Source: an uncultured Oscillospiraceae bacterium (GTDB lineage Bacteria > Bacillota > Clostridia > Oscillospirales > Oscillospiraceae). From it: DNA of 46,622 nt. The position numbers and the translations under genes are program-made. The notes beneath the pieces were generated by a model that worked only from the letters and a program-made list of their open reading frames with translations, was not told where the DNA came from and did not search any database. Of this stretch, positions 1 to 9,548 are shown in pieces. Where the stretch lies: assembly GCA_944387095.1 (NCBI GenBank), contig CALXDP010000014.1, forward strand, positions 1 to 46,622, given 5' to 3'. Within the stretch, counting starts at the first letter, position 1. The number at the start of each line of letters is the position of its first letter.

Positions 1-1317
<1,317 letters not shown>

Positions 1318-1547
1318 AGGCACACTCTCCTTCGTTTCCGGGGAACCGGCTCCCACCGGCGGCATGGATTTTTCCCTGGCGGCAATTCCCCCGGCCCGTC
1401 TGTCCGGGGGCGCCGCCCCGCGCCACGCGGGCAGCCTTATTTCTTCAGATCAGCAGGCTCTCACCCAAGGGCTGCGCGATCCCCCCGGTAGGGATTTGTG
1501 CGGTGAAAGCCATGGGAATCCGCACTCCGGCGGATTCTATGGCATTC

Positions 1548-1576
1548 ATTGTACCATACTCCACCACCAAAAACAA
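1548..1576 (-). promoter_or_regulatory. Predicted sigma-A promoter of ftsH
   Basis: Minus-strand TTGTTT (1576-1571), 17-nt spacer, TACAAT (1553-1548). The predicted leader is about 220 nt and starts with an interrupted hairpin (GCCAT...GAATCCG with CGGATTC...ATGGC, 1509-1543). Assigned by pattern only. Confidence 0.5.
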
Positions 1577-1775
1577 GAAATGTTCGTGACAGCGTTGTAA
1601 ACTTTCTATGACTACTTTCGCCCCAATTCCCCTATTTCCCGCGCCGCAGCCGTTCCCGGCTGAGACCCGCGGCTATTTTCCCCCTTTTGTTTTGTCCGAA
1701 ACCATGGTATGATGGAAAAAATCTTTTCTGCAAATGCCGGCCTTTCCTCGGGCTCAGACAAAAAGGAGATCGAAT

Positions 1776-2555
1776 ATGAAAGATGATAAGCACCGCCGGC
1801 CGGTCGCCCCGGAGAACGCGGGCGCGGATGGCCTCATTGAGGGGCGCAATGTGGTGATGGAGGCCCTGCGCTCCGGCGCCGCCATAGACAAGGTCTATCT
1901 GGCCAAAGGTGAGACGGACAATACCCTGGGCTATCTTGCCGCTGCCGCCCGCAGCCGGGGCGTGGTGGTGGTGGAGGCCGACCGGCGCAAGCTGGACGCG
2001 ATGAGCCGCACCCACAGCCATCAGGGCGTCATCGCCATCGCCGCCGTCCGGGAGTACGCCAGCGTGGAGGACATGCTCACCGCCGCCCGGGAGAAGGGAG
2101 AGGCGCCCCTGCTGGTGGTGTGCGACGAGCTGTCCGATCCCCACAATTTAGGGGCGGTCATCCGCACGGCCGAATGCGCCGGCGCCCATGGCGTCATCAT
2201 CCCCAAGCGCCGCTCTGCTGGTCTCACCGCTGTGGTGGCCAAGACCAGCGCCGGAGCGGTAAGCTATCTGCCGGTGGCCCGGGTGCCCAACCTCACCGCC
2301 CTGCTCAAGCAGCTCAAGCAGGAGGGCATCTGGGTATTCGGCACCGCCGCCGACGGCGCCACCAGCCTGTATGAGGCCGACCTGAAAGGCCCCGCCGCCA
2401 TCGTCATCGGCAGCGAAGGAGACGGCATGAGCCGGCTGGTACGGGAACAGTGCGACTTCCTGCTGTCCATCCCCATGCGGGGCCAGGTCAACTCCCTGAA
2501 CGCCTCCGCAGCGGCGGCGATCGTTTTGTACGAGGCGGTCCGCCAGCGCATCTGA
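1776..2555 (+). CDS. rlmB: 23S rRNA (guanosine-2'-O-)-methyltransferase RlmB / TrmH family
   Basis: SpoU/TrmH-family SAM-dependent 2'-O-ribose methyltransferase, 259 aa. The N-terminal substrate-binding domain has the typical IEGRNVVMEALRSG opening. The C-terminal knotted domain carries DELSDPHNLGAVIRTAECAGAHGVIIP, then VIGSEGDGMSR and IPMRGQVNSLNASAAAAIVLYE, which are the three SpoU motifs that build the SAM-binding knot. The ATG at 1776 was chosen because AAAGGAG (1762-1768) lies 7 nt upstream and the longer frame has no SD. The exact target nucleotide cannot be told from sequence alone; RlmB (G2251-type) is the usual assignment. It is followed 23 nt later by the next gene. Confidence 0.92.
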   Translation: MKDDKHRRPVAPENAGADGLIEGRNVVMEALRSGAAIDKVYLAKGETDNTLGYLAAAARSRGVVVVEADRRKLDAMSRTHSHQGVIAIAAVREYASVEDMLTAAREKGEAPLLVVCDELSDPHNLGAVIRTAECAGAHGVIIPKRRSAGLTAVVAKTSAGAVSYLPVARVPNLTALLKQLKQEGIWVFGTAADGATSLYEADLKGPAAIVIGSEGDGMSRLVREQCDFLLSIPMRGQVNSLNASAAAAIVLYEAVRQRI

Positions 2556-2578
2556 ACGCAAGAAAAGGAGTGCCCTCC

Positions 2579-4672
2579 ATGTCGGAACGCAAAGACCCTC
2601 ATTCCAAAGACCGCTCCTACTCCGTGGACGAGATCCTGGCCGAATACGGCAGTGGGAAATACAATAAATCTCCCAAAAAAGTGGTCCCCTTTCCGGAGGA
2701 AAGGCCGGCGGAACCGGAGCCGCGGGAGGAGACGCTCCCACCCCGGAACCCCGTCTCCCAGCAGCCTGCTGCGCAGCCACAGGGGAAGGCTCCCGAGGAG
2801 CCCAAAGACTCCCAGCCCGTGGCGGAGATCATGCCGGAAAGCGTGGGCCGCCACATCGCCGCCCGGCTGTCCACTCTGCTGCGCCGGGCCGACCACTTTG
2901 CCGACCACATGTATGACCAGGCGGAGCCGGACGAGGAGACGGTGAAGGCGGAAAAGTACATCCCCGGGGTGGACCGGGAGGAGACGCCGGACGCGCCTGC
3001 CCCGCCCCCCAGCCGTCATCCCCGACGGCCCGTCCAGGTGCCGCCGGACACCGCCCCCGCGGATTTGGCCCAGCGCTGGAAACAGGGGCTGAAGAGCCGG
3101 CGGACGCGCACCTGGCTGGCTTTCCTGACGGGTACTGTCTCCGCCGCCGTCTCCCTGGACCTTCCCTTCCTGGACTGGGCCGCTTCCCCCTTCCCCGCCG
3201 TGCGCCTGGCGGTTTTGGCCGCCCTGCTGGCTTTGGCGGGTCTGCTGTGCTGGGAGCTCCCTGCCCGGGGACTGGCCCAGCTGGTTGCCCTGCGCCCGGG
3301 GGCGGAAACCTTGATTGCCCTGGCCTGGCTGTTTACCCTGGGGGACTGCCTGGCCCTGCTGGCCACCGGGTATCGCCATGGGCTGCCCTGCTGCGCCGTC
3401 ACCGCCCTGGGGCTGGCCTTCTCCTTCTGGGGGGACACTCTGCACCGCCAGGCCGACCGGCTCAGCGCTAAGACCGCCTCCCTCACCCGTACACCTTATG
3501 TGGTCACCCTGGATGACAACAAGTGGAGCGGCCGGCCCGCCTACGCCAAATGGTCGGGCTCTGCCGTGGGCTTCGGCAGCCAACTCCAGATGGAGGACGC
3601 CGCCCAGCGGGTCTACCGCGTGGCGGCCCCTCTGCTGCTGCTATTCTGCCTGCTGTGCCCGCTGATGGCCGCGGTCAGCCACGCAGACGCCGGCCGGTTC
3701 CTGTGGTCCGCCTCCGCCTGCTTCACTGCTGCCTCCGCCTGGTCCGCCCTGCTGACCTATGCCCTGCCCTACCACAAGCTGGCCCAGCGCCTGAGCAAGA
3801 TCGGCGCTGCCCTGGCCGGGTGGCCCGGGGTGTCCCGCTGCCGCGGCGCCGGCATTCTCATGACTGACCTGGACCTCTTCCCCCCCGGCAGCGTCCAGGT
3901 GGCCCAGGTGCGGGTGTTCGGCGGAGTGTCCACGGAAAAGGTGGTGGCCTACACCGCCACCCTGCTGCGGGTCTTTCCATGCGGGCTCACCCGCCCCTTC
4001 CACGACCTGCTGCGCGCCCAGGGCGCCATCTACCGTGAGGTGTCCGATGTGCGTCCCTGCGAGGGGGGGCTGTCCGGCGTCATCCGCAATCAGGAGGTGC
4101 TGGTGGGTACTTCCTCCTTCATGCATCTGATGGACGTGGCTCTCCCCCAGGGTCTGAACATCAAGCACGCCGTATTCTGCGCCATTGACGGTCAGCTGGC
4201 AGGGATGTTCCCCCTGAACTACGCCATGAGCCCCGCCGTCAACCCATCCCTATCTGCCCTGATGCACGCCGGCGTATCCCCCATTCTGGCCACCCGGGAC
4301 TTCAACCTGATCCCCGCTCTGCTGGGCCAGAAGTTCAAACTGCCGGTGGATAAGATGGAGTTTCCCCCGGTGGAGCGGCGGCTGGAGCTGTCTCAGCCAG
4401 ATCAGGAGCATAGCGACGTCCCCATTGCCCTGCTGGTCCGGGAGGGCCTGAATGCCTATTCCGACGCCGTGGTGGGCGCCCGCCGCCTTCGTTCCGCCGC
4501 GGGGCGCAGCCTGGTCTTTGCCCTTATGGGAGCCGCGGTGGGCGTGTGCCTCACCTTCTATCTCACCTATGTGGGGGCCTGGGACTCCCTCACCCCAGCC
4601 AACTTTTTGATCTTTATGGCCGCCTGGCTGGTACCTGAGTTGCTGCTGGCCAACTGGGTCAATCAGTATTGA
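2579..4672 (+). CDS. Degenerate P-type ATPase-like membrane protein (predicted pseudoenzyme)
   Basis: 697-aa protein starting at an ATG 8 nt after AAAGGAG. Residues 1 to about 180 are hydrophilic, Pro/Glu-rich and probably disordered; hydrophobic helices follow (about 185-330 and 350-410), and a final helix pair lies near the C-terminus. The soluble portion parallels a heavy-metal P-type ATPase: GAGILMTDLDLFPPGSV where DKTGTLTEG is expected (D430, D432), VLVGTSSFMHLM resembling the N-domain, DGQLAGMFPLNYAMSP, ILATRDF in place of LTGDN, and REGLNAYSDAV in place of GDGxND. All three catalytic signatures are altered, so ATP-driven transport is unlikely. A regulatory or scaffold role is possible but unproven. 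It sits between rlmB and an aminopeptidase gene, a few bases apart on the same strand. The family call is my own motif comparison. Confidence 0.72.
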   Translation: MSERKDPHSKDRSYSVDEILAEYGSGKYNKSPKKVVPFPEERPAEPEPREETLPPRNPVSQQPAAQPQGKAPEEPKDSQPVAEIMPESVGRHIAARLSTLLRRADHFADHMYDQAEPDEETVKAEKYIPGVDREETPDAPAPPPSRHPRRPVQVPPDTAPADLAQRWKQGLKSRRTRTWLAFLTGTVSAAVSLDLPFLDWAASPFPAVRLAVLAALLALAGLLCWELPARGLAQLVALRPGAETLIALAWLFTLGDCLALLATGYRHGLPCCAVTALGLAFSFWGDTLHRQADRLSAKTASLTRTPYVVTLDDNKWSGRPAYAKWSGSAVGFGSQLQMEDAAQRVYRVAAPLLLLFCLLCPLMAAVSHADAGRFLWSASACFTAASAWSALLTYALPYHKLAQRLSKIGAALAGWPGVSRCRGAGILMTDLDLFPPGSVQVAQVRVFGGVSTEKVVAYTATLLRVFPCGLTRPFHDLLRAQGAIYREVSDVRPCEGGLSGVIRNQEVLVGTSSFMHLMDVALPQGLNIKHAVFCAIDGQLAGMFPLNYAMSPAVNPSLSALMHAGVSPILATRDFNLIPALLGQKFKLPVDKMEFPPVERRLELSQPDQEHSDVPIALLVREGLNAYSDAVVGARRLRSAAGRSLVFALMGAAVGVCLTFYLTYVGAWDSLTPANFLIFMAAWLVPELLLANWVNQY

Positions 4673-4795
4673 TGGGAGCTGAGTTCCCCCAAGGGCGGCC
4701 CCCTGCCGCTAAGCGTGAGCCCCGGCGCGGCCCGATGCGGCCGGCGCTATCCTTCAGGTTGTCCTCAGAAAAAATACACAGGAGGAACCATCGCC

Positions 4796-6154
4796 GTGAA
4801 ACGCTATCAAAAGGAGACGGTGCAGGCCGCCGTCCGGCCCATCCCCGGCAAGTATCTACAGGCTTCTTCTTATTTGGACCGGGATCCTCTGGAGATCACT
4901 GTGGGGATGGGGGAGAACTGGTCGCCTCTATCCTGCAAAGAGGTGTATGGCAAGGCGGTCAAGGCCGTTTTGGAGCAGTGGCGGGACAGCTGTGTCTTTG
5001 ATCTCTCCCCCGCCGCCCAGATGGGAGAGAAGGGCATTTTCGCCGCCCTGGAGGGCATCTACGGCGGCGCTTACCAGCAGCGGTTTGCCCTGACCGGCGC
5101 CTGCCAGCCAGAGCTTGTCTGCTACGCCTCCGGCCAGGGGTGGACGGACAAGGAGCTGGATCGGGCGGTCACCCTGGCCAAGAACATGATGCAGGTGCGC
5201 AACTTGGTCAACCGCCCCGCCAACCTGCTCACCCCGGTTTTGTTTGCCCAGGCGATGGAGGATCTGGCCCAGGGGCTTCCGGTGCAGGTCCAGGTATACC
5301 GCCGGGACGAGCTGGAGCGGCTGGGGCTGAACGCCCTGCTGGCGGTGGGTGCCAGCAGCGGCAACGATCCCTGTCTGACAGTGCTGCGCTACACCGGCGC
5401 GCCGGACAGCGACGAGCGCCTGGGCCTGGTGGGCAAGGGGGTCACCTGCGACACCGGGGGCTACTGCCTGAAAAGCGCGAAATCCATGGTGGGCATAAAA
5501 GGCGATATGGCCGGAGGAGCCGCAGCAGCCGCCGCCCTGTGTTCCCTGGCCGCCAATGGCGTGAAGGTAAACGCCACCGCCGTCATCCCCGCCTGTGAAA
5601 ACCGCATCTCCAACCTGAGCCTGCTGCCCGGGGATGTGATCGCCTCTTTTTCCGGCCAGACCATCGAGGTGCTCAACACCGACGCCGAGGGCCGGCTGAT
5701 CCTCTGTGACGCCCTCACCTGGGCCATCCGGGAAGAGCACGCCACCCGCCTGGTGGATGTGGCCACCCTCACCGGGGCCATCTACGCCATGCTGGGCCAT
5801 GTGGCGGCGGGGGTCATGGCCAACGACGACGGCCGGTATGGGCGTCTGGAGGAGGCCGCCGCCCGGAGCGGGGAGCGCTACTGGCGCATGCCTGCCTTCC
5901 CGGAATATGAAACGCTTCTTGACAGCGAGCTTGCCGACGTGCGCAACAACTCTAAGGACGGCTGCGGCGCCATCACCGCCGGGCTGTTCCTCAAGCGCTT
6001 TGTGGAGGGTCTGCCCTGGCTCCACCTGGACATCGCGGGCACCGCCGATTGCAGCAGCCCCGTCTGGCAGCACCAGGTGGGAGGCGCCACCGGCGCGGCC
6101 ACCAGCACGCTCTATCACCTGGCCGCAGGCATGGAGGAAAATGGAAATGAATGA
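4796..6154 (+). CDS. Leucyl aminopeptidase (M17 family)
   Basis: Cytosolic dimetal aminopeptidase of the PepA/LAP family, 452 aa, releasing N-terminal residues from peptides. The catalytic half shows GKGVTCDTGGYCLKSAKSM and IKGDMAGGAA (metal and catalytic Lys region) and the family signature NTDAEGRLILCDAL. The N-terminal half is the less conserved macro-like domain. GTG at 4796 is chosen because GGAGGA (4781-4786) sits 9 nt upstream; the longer open frame from 4715 lacks an SD. The gene ends inside the start of cutC (8-nt overlap), implying translational coupling. Confidence 0.9.
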   Translation: MKRYQKETVQAAVRPIPGKYLQASSYLDRDPLEITVGMGENWSPLSCKEVYGKAVKAVLEQWRDSCVFDLSPAAQMGEKGIFAALEGIYGGAYQQRFALTGACQPELVCYASGQGWTDKELDRAVTLAKNMMQVRNLVNRPANLLTPVLFAQAMEDLAQGLPVQVQVYRRDELERLGLNALLAVGASSGNDPCLTVLRYTGAPDSDERLGLVGKGVTCDTGGYCLKSAKSMVGIKGDMAGGAAAAAALCSLAANGVKVNATAVIPACENRISNLSLLPGDVIASFSGQTIEVLNTDAEGRLILCDALTWAIREEHATRLVDVATLTGAIYAMLGHVAAGVMANDDGRYGRLEEAAARSGERYWRMPAFPEYETLLDSELADVRNNSKDGCGAITAGLFLKRFVEGLPWLHLDIAGTADCSSPVWQHQVGGATGAATSTLYHLAAGMEENGNE

Positions 6155-6908
6155 GTTTATTTTGGAGGCCTGTGTGGACTCGGTGGAATCCGCCACCGCC
6201 GCCGTCCGGGGCGGTGCCACCCGTCTGGAGCTGTGCGCCAACCTGATCCTGGGCGGCACCACCCCCACCCCTGCGCTGTTTGACGCGGTGCAGCGTTCCA
6301 CCGACCTGCCGGTAAACGTGCTCATCCGTCCCCGGTTCGGGGACTTTTTGTACACCCACCGGGAATATGAGATCATGTGTCAGGATATCGCCCTGTTCGC
6401 CCGGCTGGGCGCCAACGCTGTGGTCATCGGCGCGCTGCAGGCGGACGGGAGTCTGGACCAGGGGAAACTGGCGGGTATGATCGACGCCGCCTGTGGCATG
6501 CACGTCACCCTCCACCGGGCCTTTGACGTGTGCCGGGATCCCATCGCAGCACTGGAACAGGCCGCCGCCCTGGGCGTGGACACCGTGCTCACCTCCGGCC
6601 AGGCGGCCACCGCCTGGGAGGGCCGGGCGGTCATCGCCAGGCTCCTGGCCCAGGCGGGGCCGGAGCTTCAAATCCTCATCGGCGGCGGGGTCAACGCCGA
6701 TGTCATCCGCCGGTTCCGGCAGTTCCTCCCCCAGGCCAGCGCCTTCCATCTCTCCGGCAAAACTGTGCTGGACAGCGGCATGGCCTACCGCAATGAGGCG
6801 GTGAGTATGGGCCTGCCCGGCATCAGTGAGTTTCAGCTCTGGCGCACCAGTGAGGAGGCCGTCCGCCAGGCCGCCCAGGCCCTGGCGGAGAATTGCGGAT
6901 GCTGCTGA
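6147..6908 (+). CDS. cutC: CutC family protein (PF03932)
   Basis: 253-aa TIM-barrel protein of the CutC family. The family was named for copper homeostasis in E. coli, but its biochemical role in Firmicutes is unsettled. Recognised by LEACVDSVESATAAVRGGA, RLELCANLILGGTTPT, NVLIRPRFGDFLYT, VTLHRAFDVCRDP, VLTSGQAATAWEG and ILIGGGVN, which are the conserved barrel strands. ATG at 6147 is preferred over the in-frame ATG at 6141 because GGAGG (6133-6137) is 9 nt away. It overlaps both neighbours (aminopeptidase upstream, transglutaminase-like gene downstream), so the three are probably co-translated. It ends in a short Cys pair (CGCC). Confidence 0.9.
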   Translation: MNEFILEACVDSVESATAAVRGGATRLELCANLILGGTTPTPALFDAVQRSTDLPVNVLIRPRFGDFLYTHREYEIMCQDIALFARLGANAVVIGALQADGSLDQGKLAGMIDAACGMHVTLHRAFDVCRDPIAALEQAAALGVDTVLTSGQAATAWEGRAVIARLLAQAGPELQILIGGGVNADVIRRFRQFLPQASAFHLSGKTVLDSGMAYRNEAVSMGLPGISEFQLWRTSEEAVRQAAQALAENCGCC

Positions 6909-9361
6909 ATGAGGCCGTGGAACGCAGGCTCCGCGCCATCCGCCGGGAGTTTCCCGACCTTTGGGCGGGACTGGACCGGCTGCTGTCCGGGCTGGAGGCG
7001 GATACGGCCCACTGTCTTCAGGAGCTGTACGCCACGCTGGATCCCCGGGATTTGGTCTCCCTCCCGCCGGAGCTTCTGCTGGACTATGCCCGCGCCTCCC
7101 GGCGCGCCCGGGCTGAGCTGCCCTACGCCGCCCAGATTCCAGAGGAGCTGTTTGTCCGCTACGTGCTCCCGCCCCGGGTGAACAATGAGTTTCCCGACGG
7201 CAGCCGCGCCTTCCTCTATGAGCGGCTGGCCCCCCGGGTACAGGGCTTGGACCTGTTGTCTGCCGCCCTGGAGGTCAATTACTGGTGCGCGGAGCAAGCC
7301 GCCTATCAGCCCACCGACGAGCGCACCATCGCCCCATATGGGATGCTCTACCGGGGCTTGGGCCGCTGCGGGGAGGAATCCACCCTGCTGGTCAGCGCCC
7401 TGCGGGCTGTGGGTGTGCCCGCCCGCCAGTGCTACGCCCCCTGGTGGGCCCACTGCGATGACAACCACGCCTGGGTGGAGTTCTGGGCACAGGAGCAATG
7501 GCACTACACCGGCGCCTGTGAGCCGGAGCCGGTGCCCGACGTGGGTTGGTTTACCTCCGCCGCCTCCCGGGCTATGCTGGTGCGCAGCTTTGCCCCGGAC
7601 CTGGAGCGGGGCGGATATGAGCTGGTGAACACCACTGCCCAGTACGGAGATACCGCCGTGCTCACTGTCCTGGTGTCCCAGTCCGGCAAGCCCCTGGCCG
7701 GCGTGCCGGTACGGTTTCAGCTGGTCAATGACTGCCAGCTCCAGACTCTTTGCCAGAGGAAAACCGATGGGAAAGGCGCCGTATCCTTGGAGGCCGGGCT
7801 GGGCTGCCTAGTGGTGTCCGCTTTGTTGGAAAACAGGTTGGTGGAACAGCTGGTGGATGTACGAAGAACCCGGACGGTAACCCTGCGGTGGGAGGACGGC
7901 TTTGACCCGCTGACCCAGGAACGGACGGGGCTGTGGGAGCTGATTCCCCCCGCCGAAACCATCCCCTCGATCCCTGCGGAGCATGATGACCACCTGGCCC
8001 GGCTGGCGCAGTGTCGGGCCATCCGGGAGGAACGGGAGGCCAGGCTTTCCCAGGCAGACAGCCGCTGGCTTCGGCTGGCCGGGGGCAACCGGGGGGAGAT
8101 CGCACACTTCCTCTCCCTGCCGGCATACTCCCAAGAGGACAAGGAACTGCTTTTGTCTACCCTGACGGAAAAGGACTTCGCCGACGTCACCTGTGAGACG
8201 CTGGAGGACTTTCTCGCCGCCGCCCTGCCCTGGAAGGAGCGCTGGCCCCTGGAACTGTGGCAGGCGCAGATCCTGGCCCCCCGGGTGGAGCAAGAGCCCC
8301 TGCTGCCCGTCCGCCGGGTGCTGTACGCCCTCCTGGCTGGAGCGGGACTCACCCGCTCCCGGGATGTGCTGGCCTGGATAGACGCCCATCTGCGCCCTCT
8401 GGAGGAGTACGGCCGGACGGACCGCCGGGGGAATGCTGCTGCATATGTCCGCCACGGCGCGTGCCCCCCTTCAGAGCGGGGCCTTCTGGCGGTGCAGATC
8501 TGCCGGGCTCTTGGCATCCCCGCCCAACTGGATCCCATTACAAAAAGTTTTTCTTCCCCGGAGCACAACGAATCGTATTCTCCTGTAAGCCTTACCCTGG
8601 TTTCAAAGGAGCCGAAGCTCCGGTACCGGGAGCACTTTACTCTGGCCCGGTGGACGGGCCAGGTATACCAGGGTTTGAACCTGGACGGCCGCTCTGTGTC
8701 TGGCAGCGTCCAACTTTCCCTCCCTCCGGGCGCTTACAGTCTCATCACGGCCCGCCGTCAAATCGATGGCACAGCCAGCGTCAGGGCGCAGCGCTTTCTG
8801 CTCCATGAAGATCAGGTCCGAGCTCTGGTCCTGGCGCCGGACCGGACGGCGGAGATGCTGCGGCACATTCCACTCCCCAAGATCAGCCTGTCCCCTCTGT
8901 CCCAGGGGCGGGATGCTCCCGACGGGCCTTGCGGGCTCCTGCTCTTTCTCCAACCCGGTGAAGAGCCCACCGAGCATCTTTTGCAGGAGCTGCTGGCGCT
9001 GGCCAGGGAATACCGGCAGCTGGCCCGGTCCATTGCCTTTCTCCTGTCCAGCGGGGAGGGGCTGGAAAACGTTACCCTTCAACGGGCGCTGAACGCCCTG
9101 CCCACCAGCGCCTGTTTCCTCTGCCGGGAAACAGATCGGTATGCCGTCCAGCACGCCATGGGGTTGGGGGACCATCGCCTGCCCCTGGCGGTGGCCCTGG
9201 ACGAAGAGGGCCGCGGAGTCTATGCCTGGGCGAACTACCATATCCGCCTGGCTGCCCGGCTCCTTGGCATCCTGCGTCTGACCCGGCAGACCGCCGTACC
9301 CCACCCCGCCACTCTGCCCCGCCACTCAGATCCCCTCTCCGACCGATGGTCCAATTTTTAG
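6899..9361 (+). CDS. Transglutaminase-like domain protein, two-domain
   Basis: 820-aa protein without signal peptide, predicted cytosolic. The first domain is a transglutaminase-like fold with C157 in GRCGEES, H190 in NHAWVEFW and the acidic GACEPEP position that replaces the usual third-residue motif in this subfamily. About residues 260-320 look like a beta-sandwich of the carboxypeptidase-regulatory or Ig type (VLTVLVSQSGKPLAGVPVRFQLVND). Residues from about 430-560 resemble a second, degenerate transglutaminase-like module (RRVLYALLAGAGLTRSRDVLAWIDAHL ... SERGLLAVQICRALGIPAQLD) in which the catalytic Cys is not in place. The C-terminus has no recognised motif. ATG at 6899, 8 nt after GGAG, was preferred to the TTG two codons upstream. 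It overlaps cutC by 10 nt. Substrate unknown. Confidence 0.8.
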   Translation: MLLNEAVERRLRAIRREFPDLWAGLDRLLSGLEADTAHCLQELYATLDPRDLVSLPPELLLDYARASRRARAELPYAAQIPEELFVRYVLPPRVNNEFPDGSRAFLYERLAPRVQGLDLLSAALEVNYWCAEQAAYQPTDERTIAPYGMLYRGLGRCGEESTLLVSALRAVGVPARQCYAPWWAHCDDNHAWVEFWAQEQWHYTGACEPEPVPDVGWFTSAASRAMLVRSFAPDLERGGYELVNTTAQYGDTAVLTVLVSQSGKPLAGVPVRFQLVNDCQLQTLCQRKTDGKGAVSLEAGLGCLVVSALLENRLVEQLVDVRRTRTVTLRWEDGFDPLTQERTGLWELIPPAETIPSIPAEHDDHLARLAQCRAIREEREARLSQADSRWLRLAGGNRGEIAHFLSLPAYSQEDKELLLSTLTEKDFADVTCETLEDFLAAALPWKERWPLELWQAQILAPRVEQEPLLPVRRVLYALLAGAGLTRSRDVLAWIDAHLRPLEEYGRTDRRGNAAAYVRHGACPPSERGLLAVQICRALGIPAQLDPITKSFSSPEHNESYSPVSLTLVSKEPKLRYREHFTLARWTGQVYQGLNLDGRSVSGSVQLSLPPGAYSLITARRQIDGTASVRAQRFLLHEDQVRALVLAPDRTAEMLRHIPLPKISLSPLSQGRDAPDGPCGLLLFLQPGEEPTEHLLQELLALAREYRQLARSIAFLLSSGEGLENVTLQRALNALPTSACFLCRETDRYAVQHAMGLGDHRLPLAVALDEEGRGVYAWANYHIRLAARLLGILRLTRQTAVPHPATLPRHSDPLSDRWSNF

Positions 9362-9455
9362 GAAATTGAGTGTTTTCTACAATTTTACCAGTTGCATTTT
9401 CTCTATTTTGGCTATTTTGTTTAAAATCTACCCCCTTTTTTGGTGATTTTTTCCC

Positions 9456-9484
9456 TTGCTTTTCCACCCGTTTTCCTCTAACAT
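9456..9484 (+). promoter_or_regulatory. Predicted promoter of the mgl operon
   Basis: TTGCTT (9456-9461), 17-nt spacer, TAACAT (9479-9484), about 58 nt upstream of the mglB start, inside an AT/pyrimidine-rich gap (9362-9548) with no other feature seen. The -35 and -10 match consensus at four to five positions each. Confidence 0.45.
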
Positions 9485-9548
9485 AAAGTCGTCTTAAATG
9501 GGAGTTTTGGATGGCTCCTGTTTAAATTGAAGACAAAGGAGAATTGAT

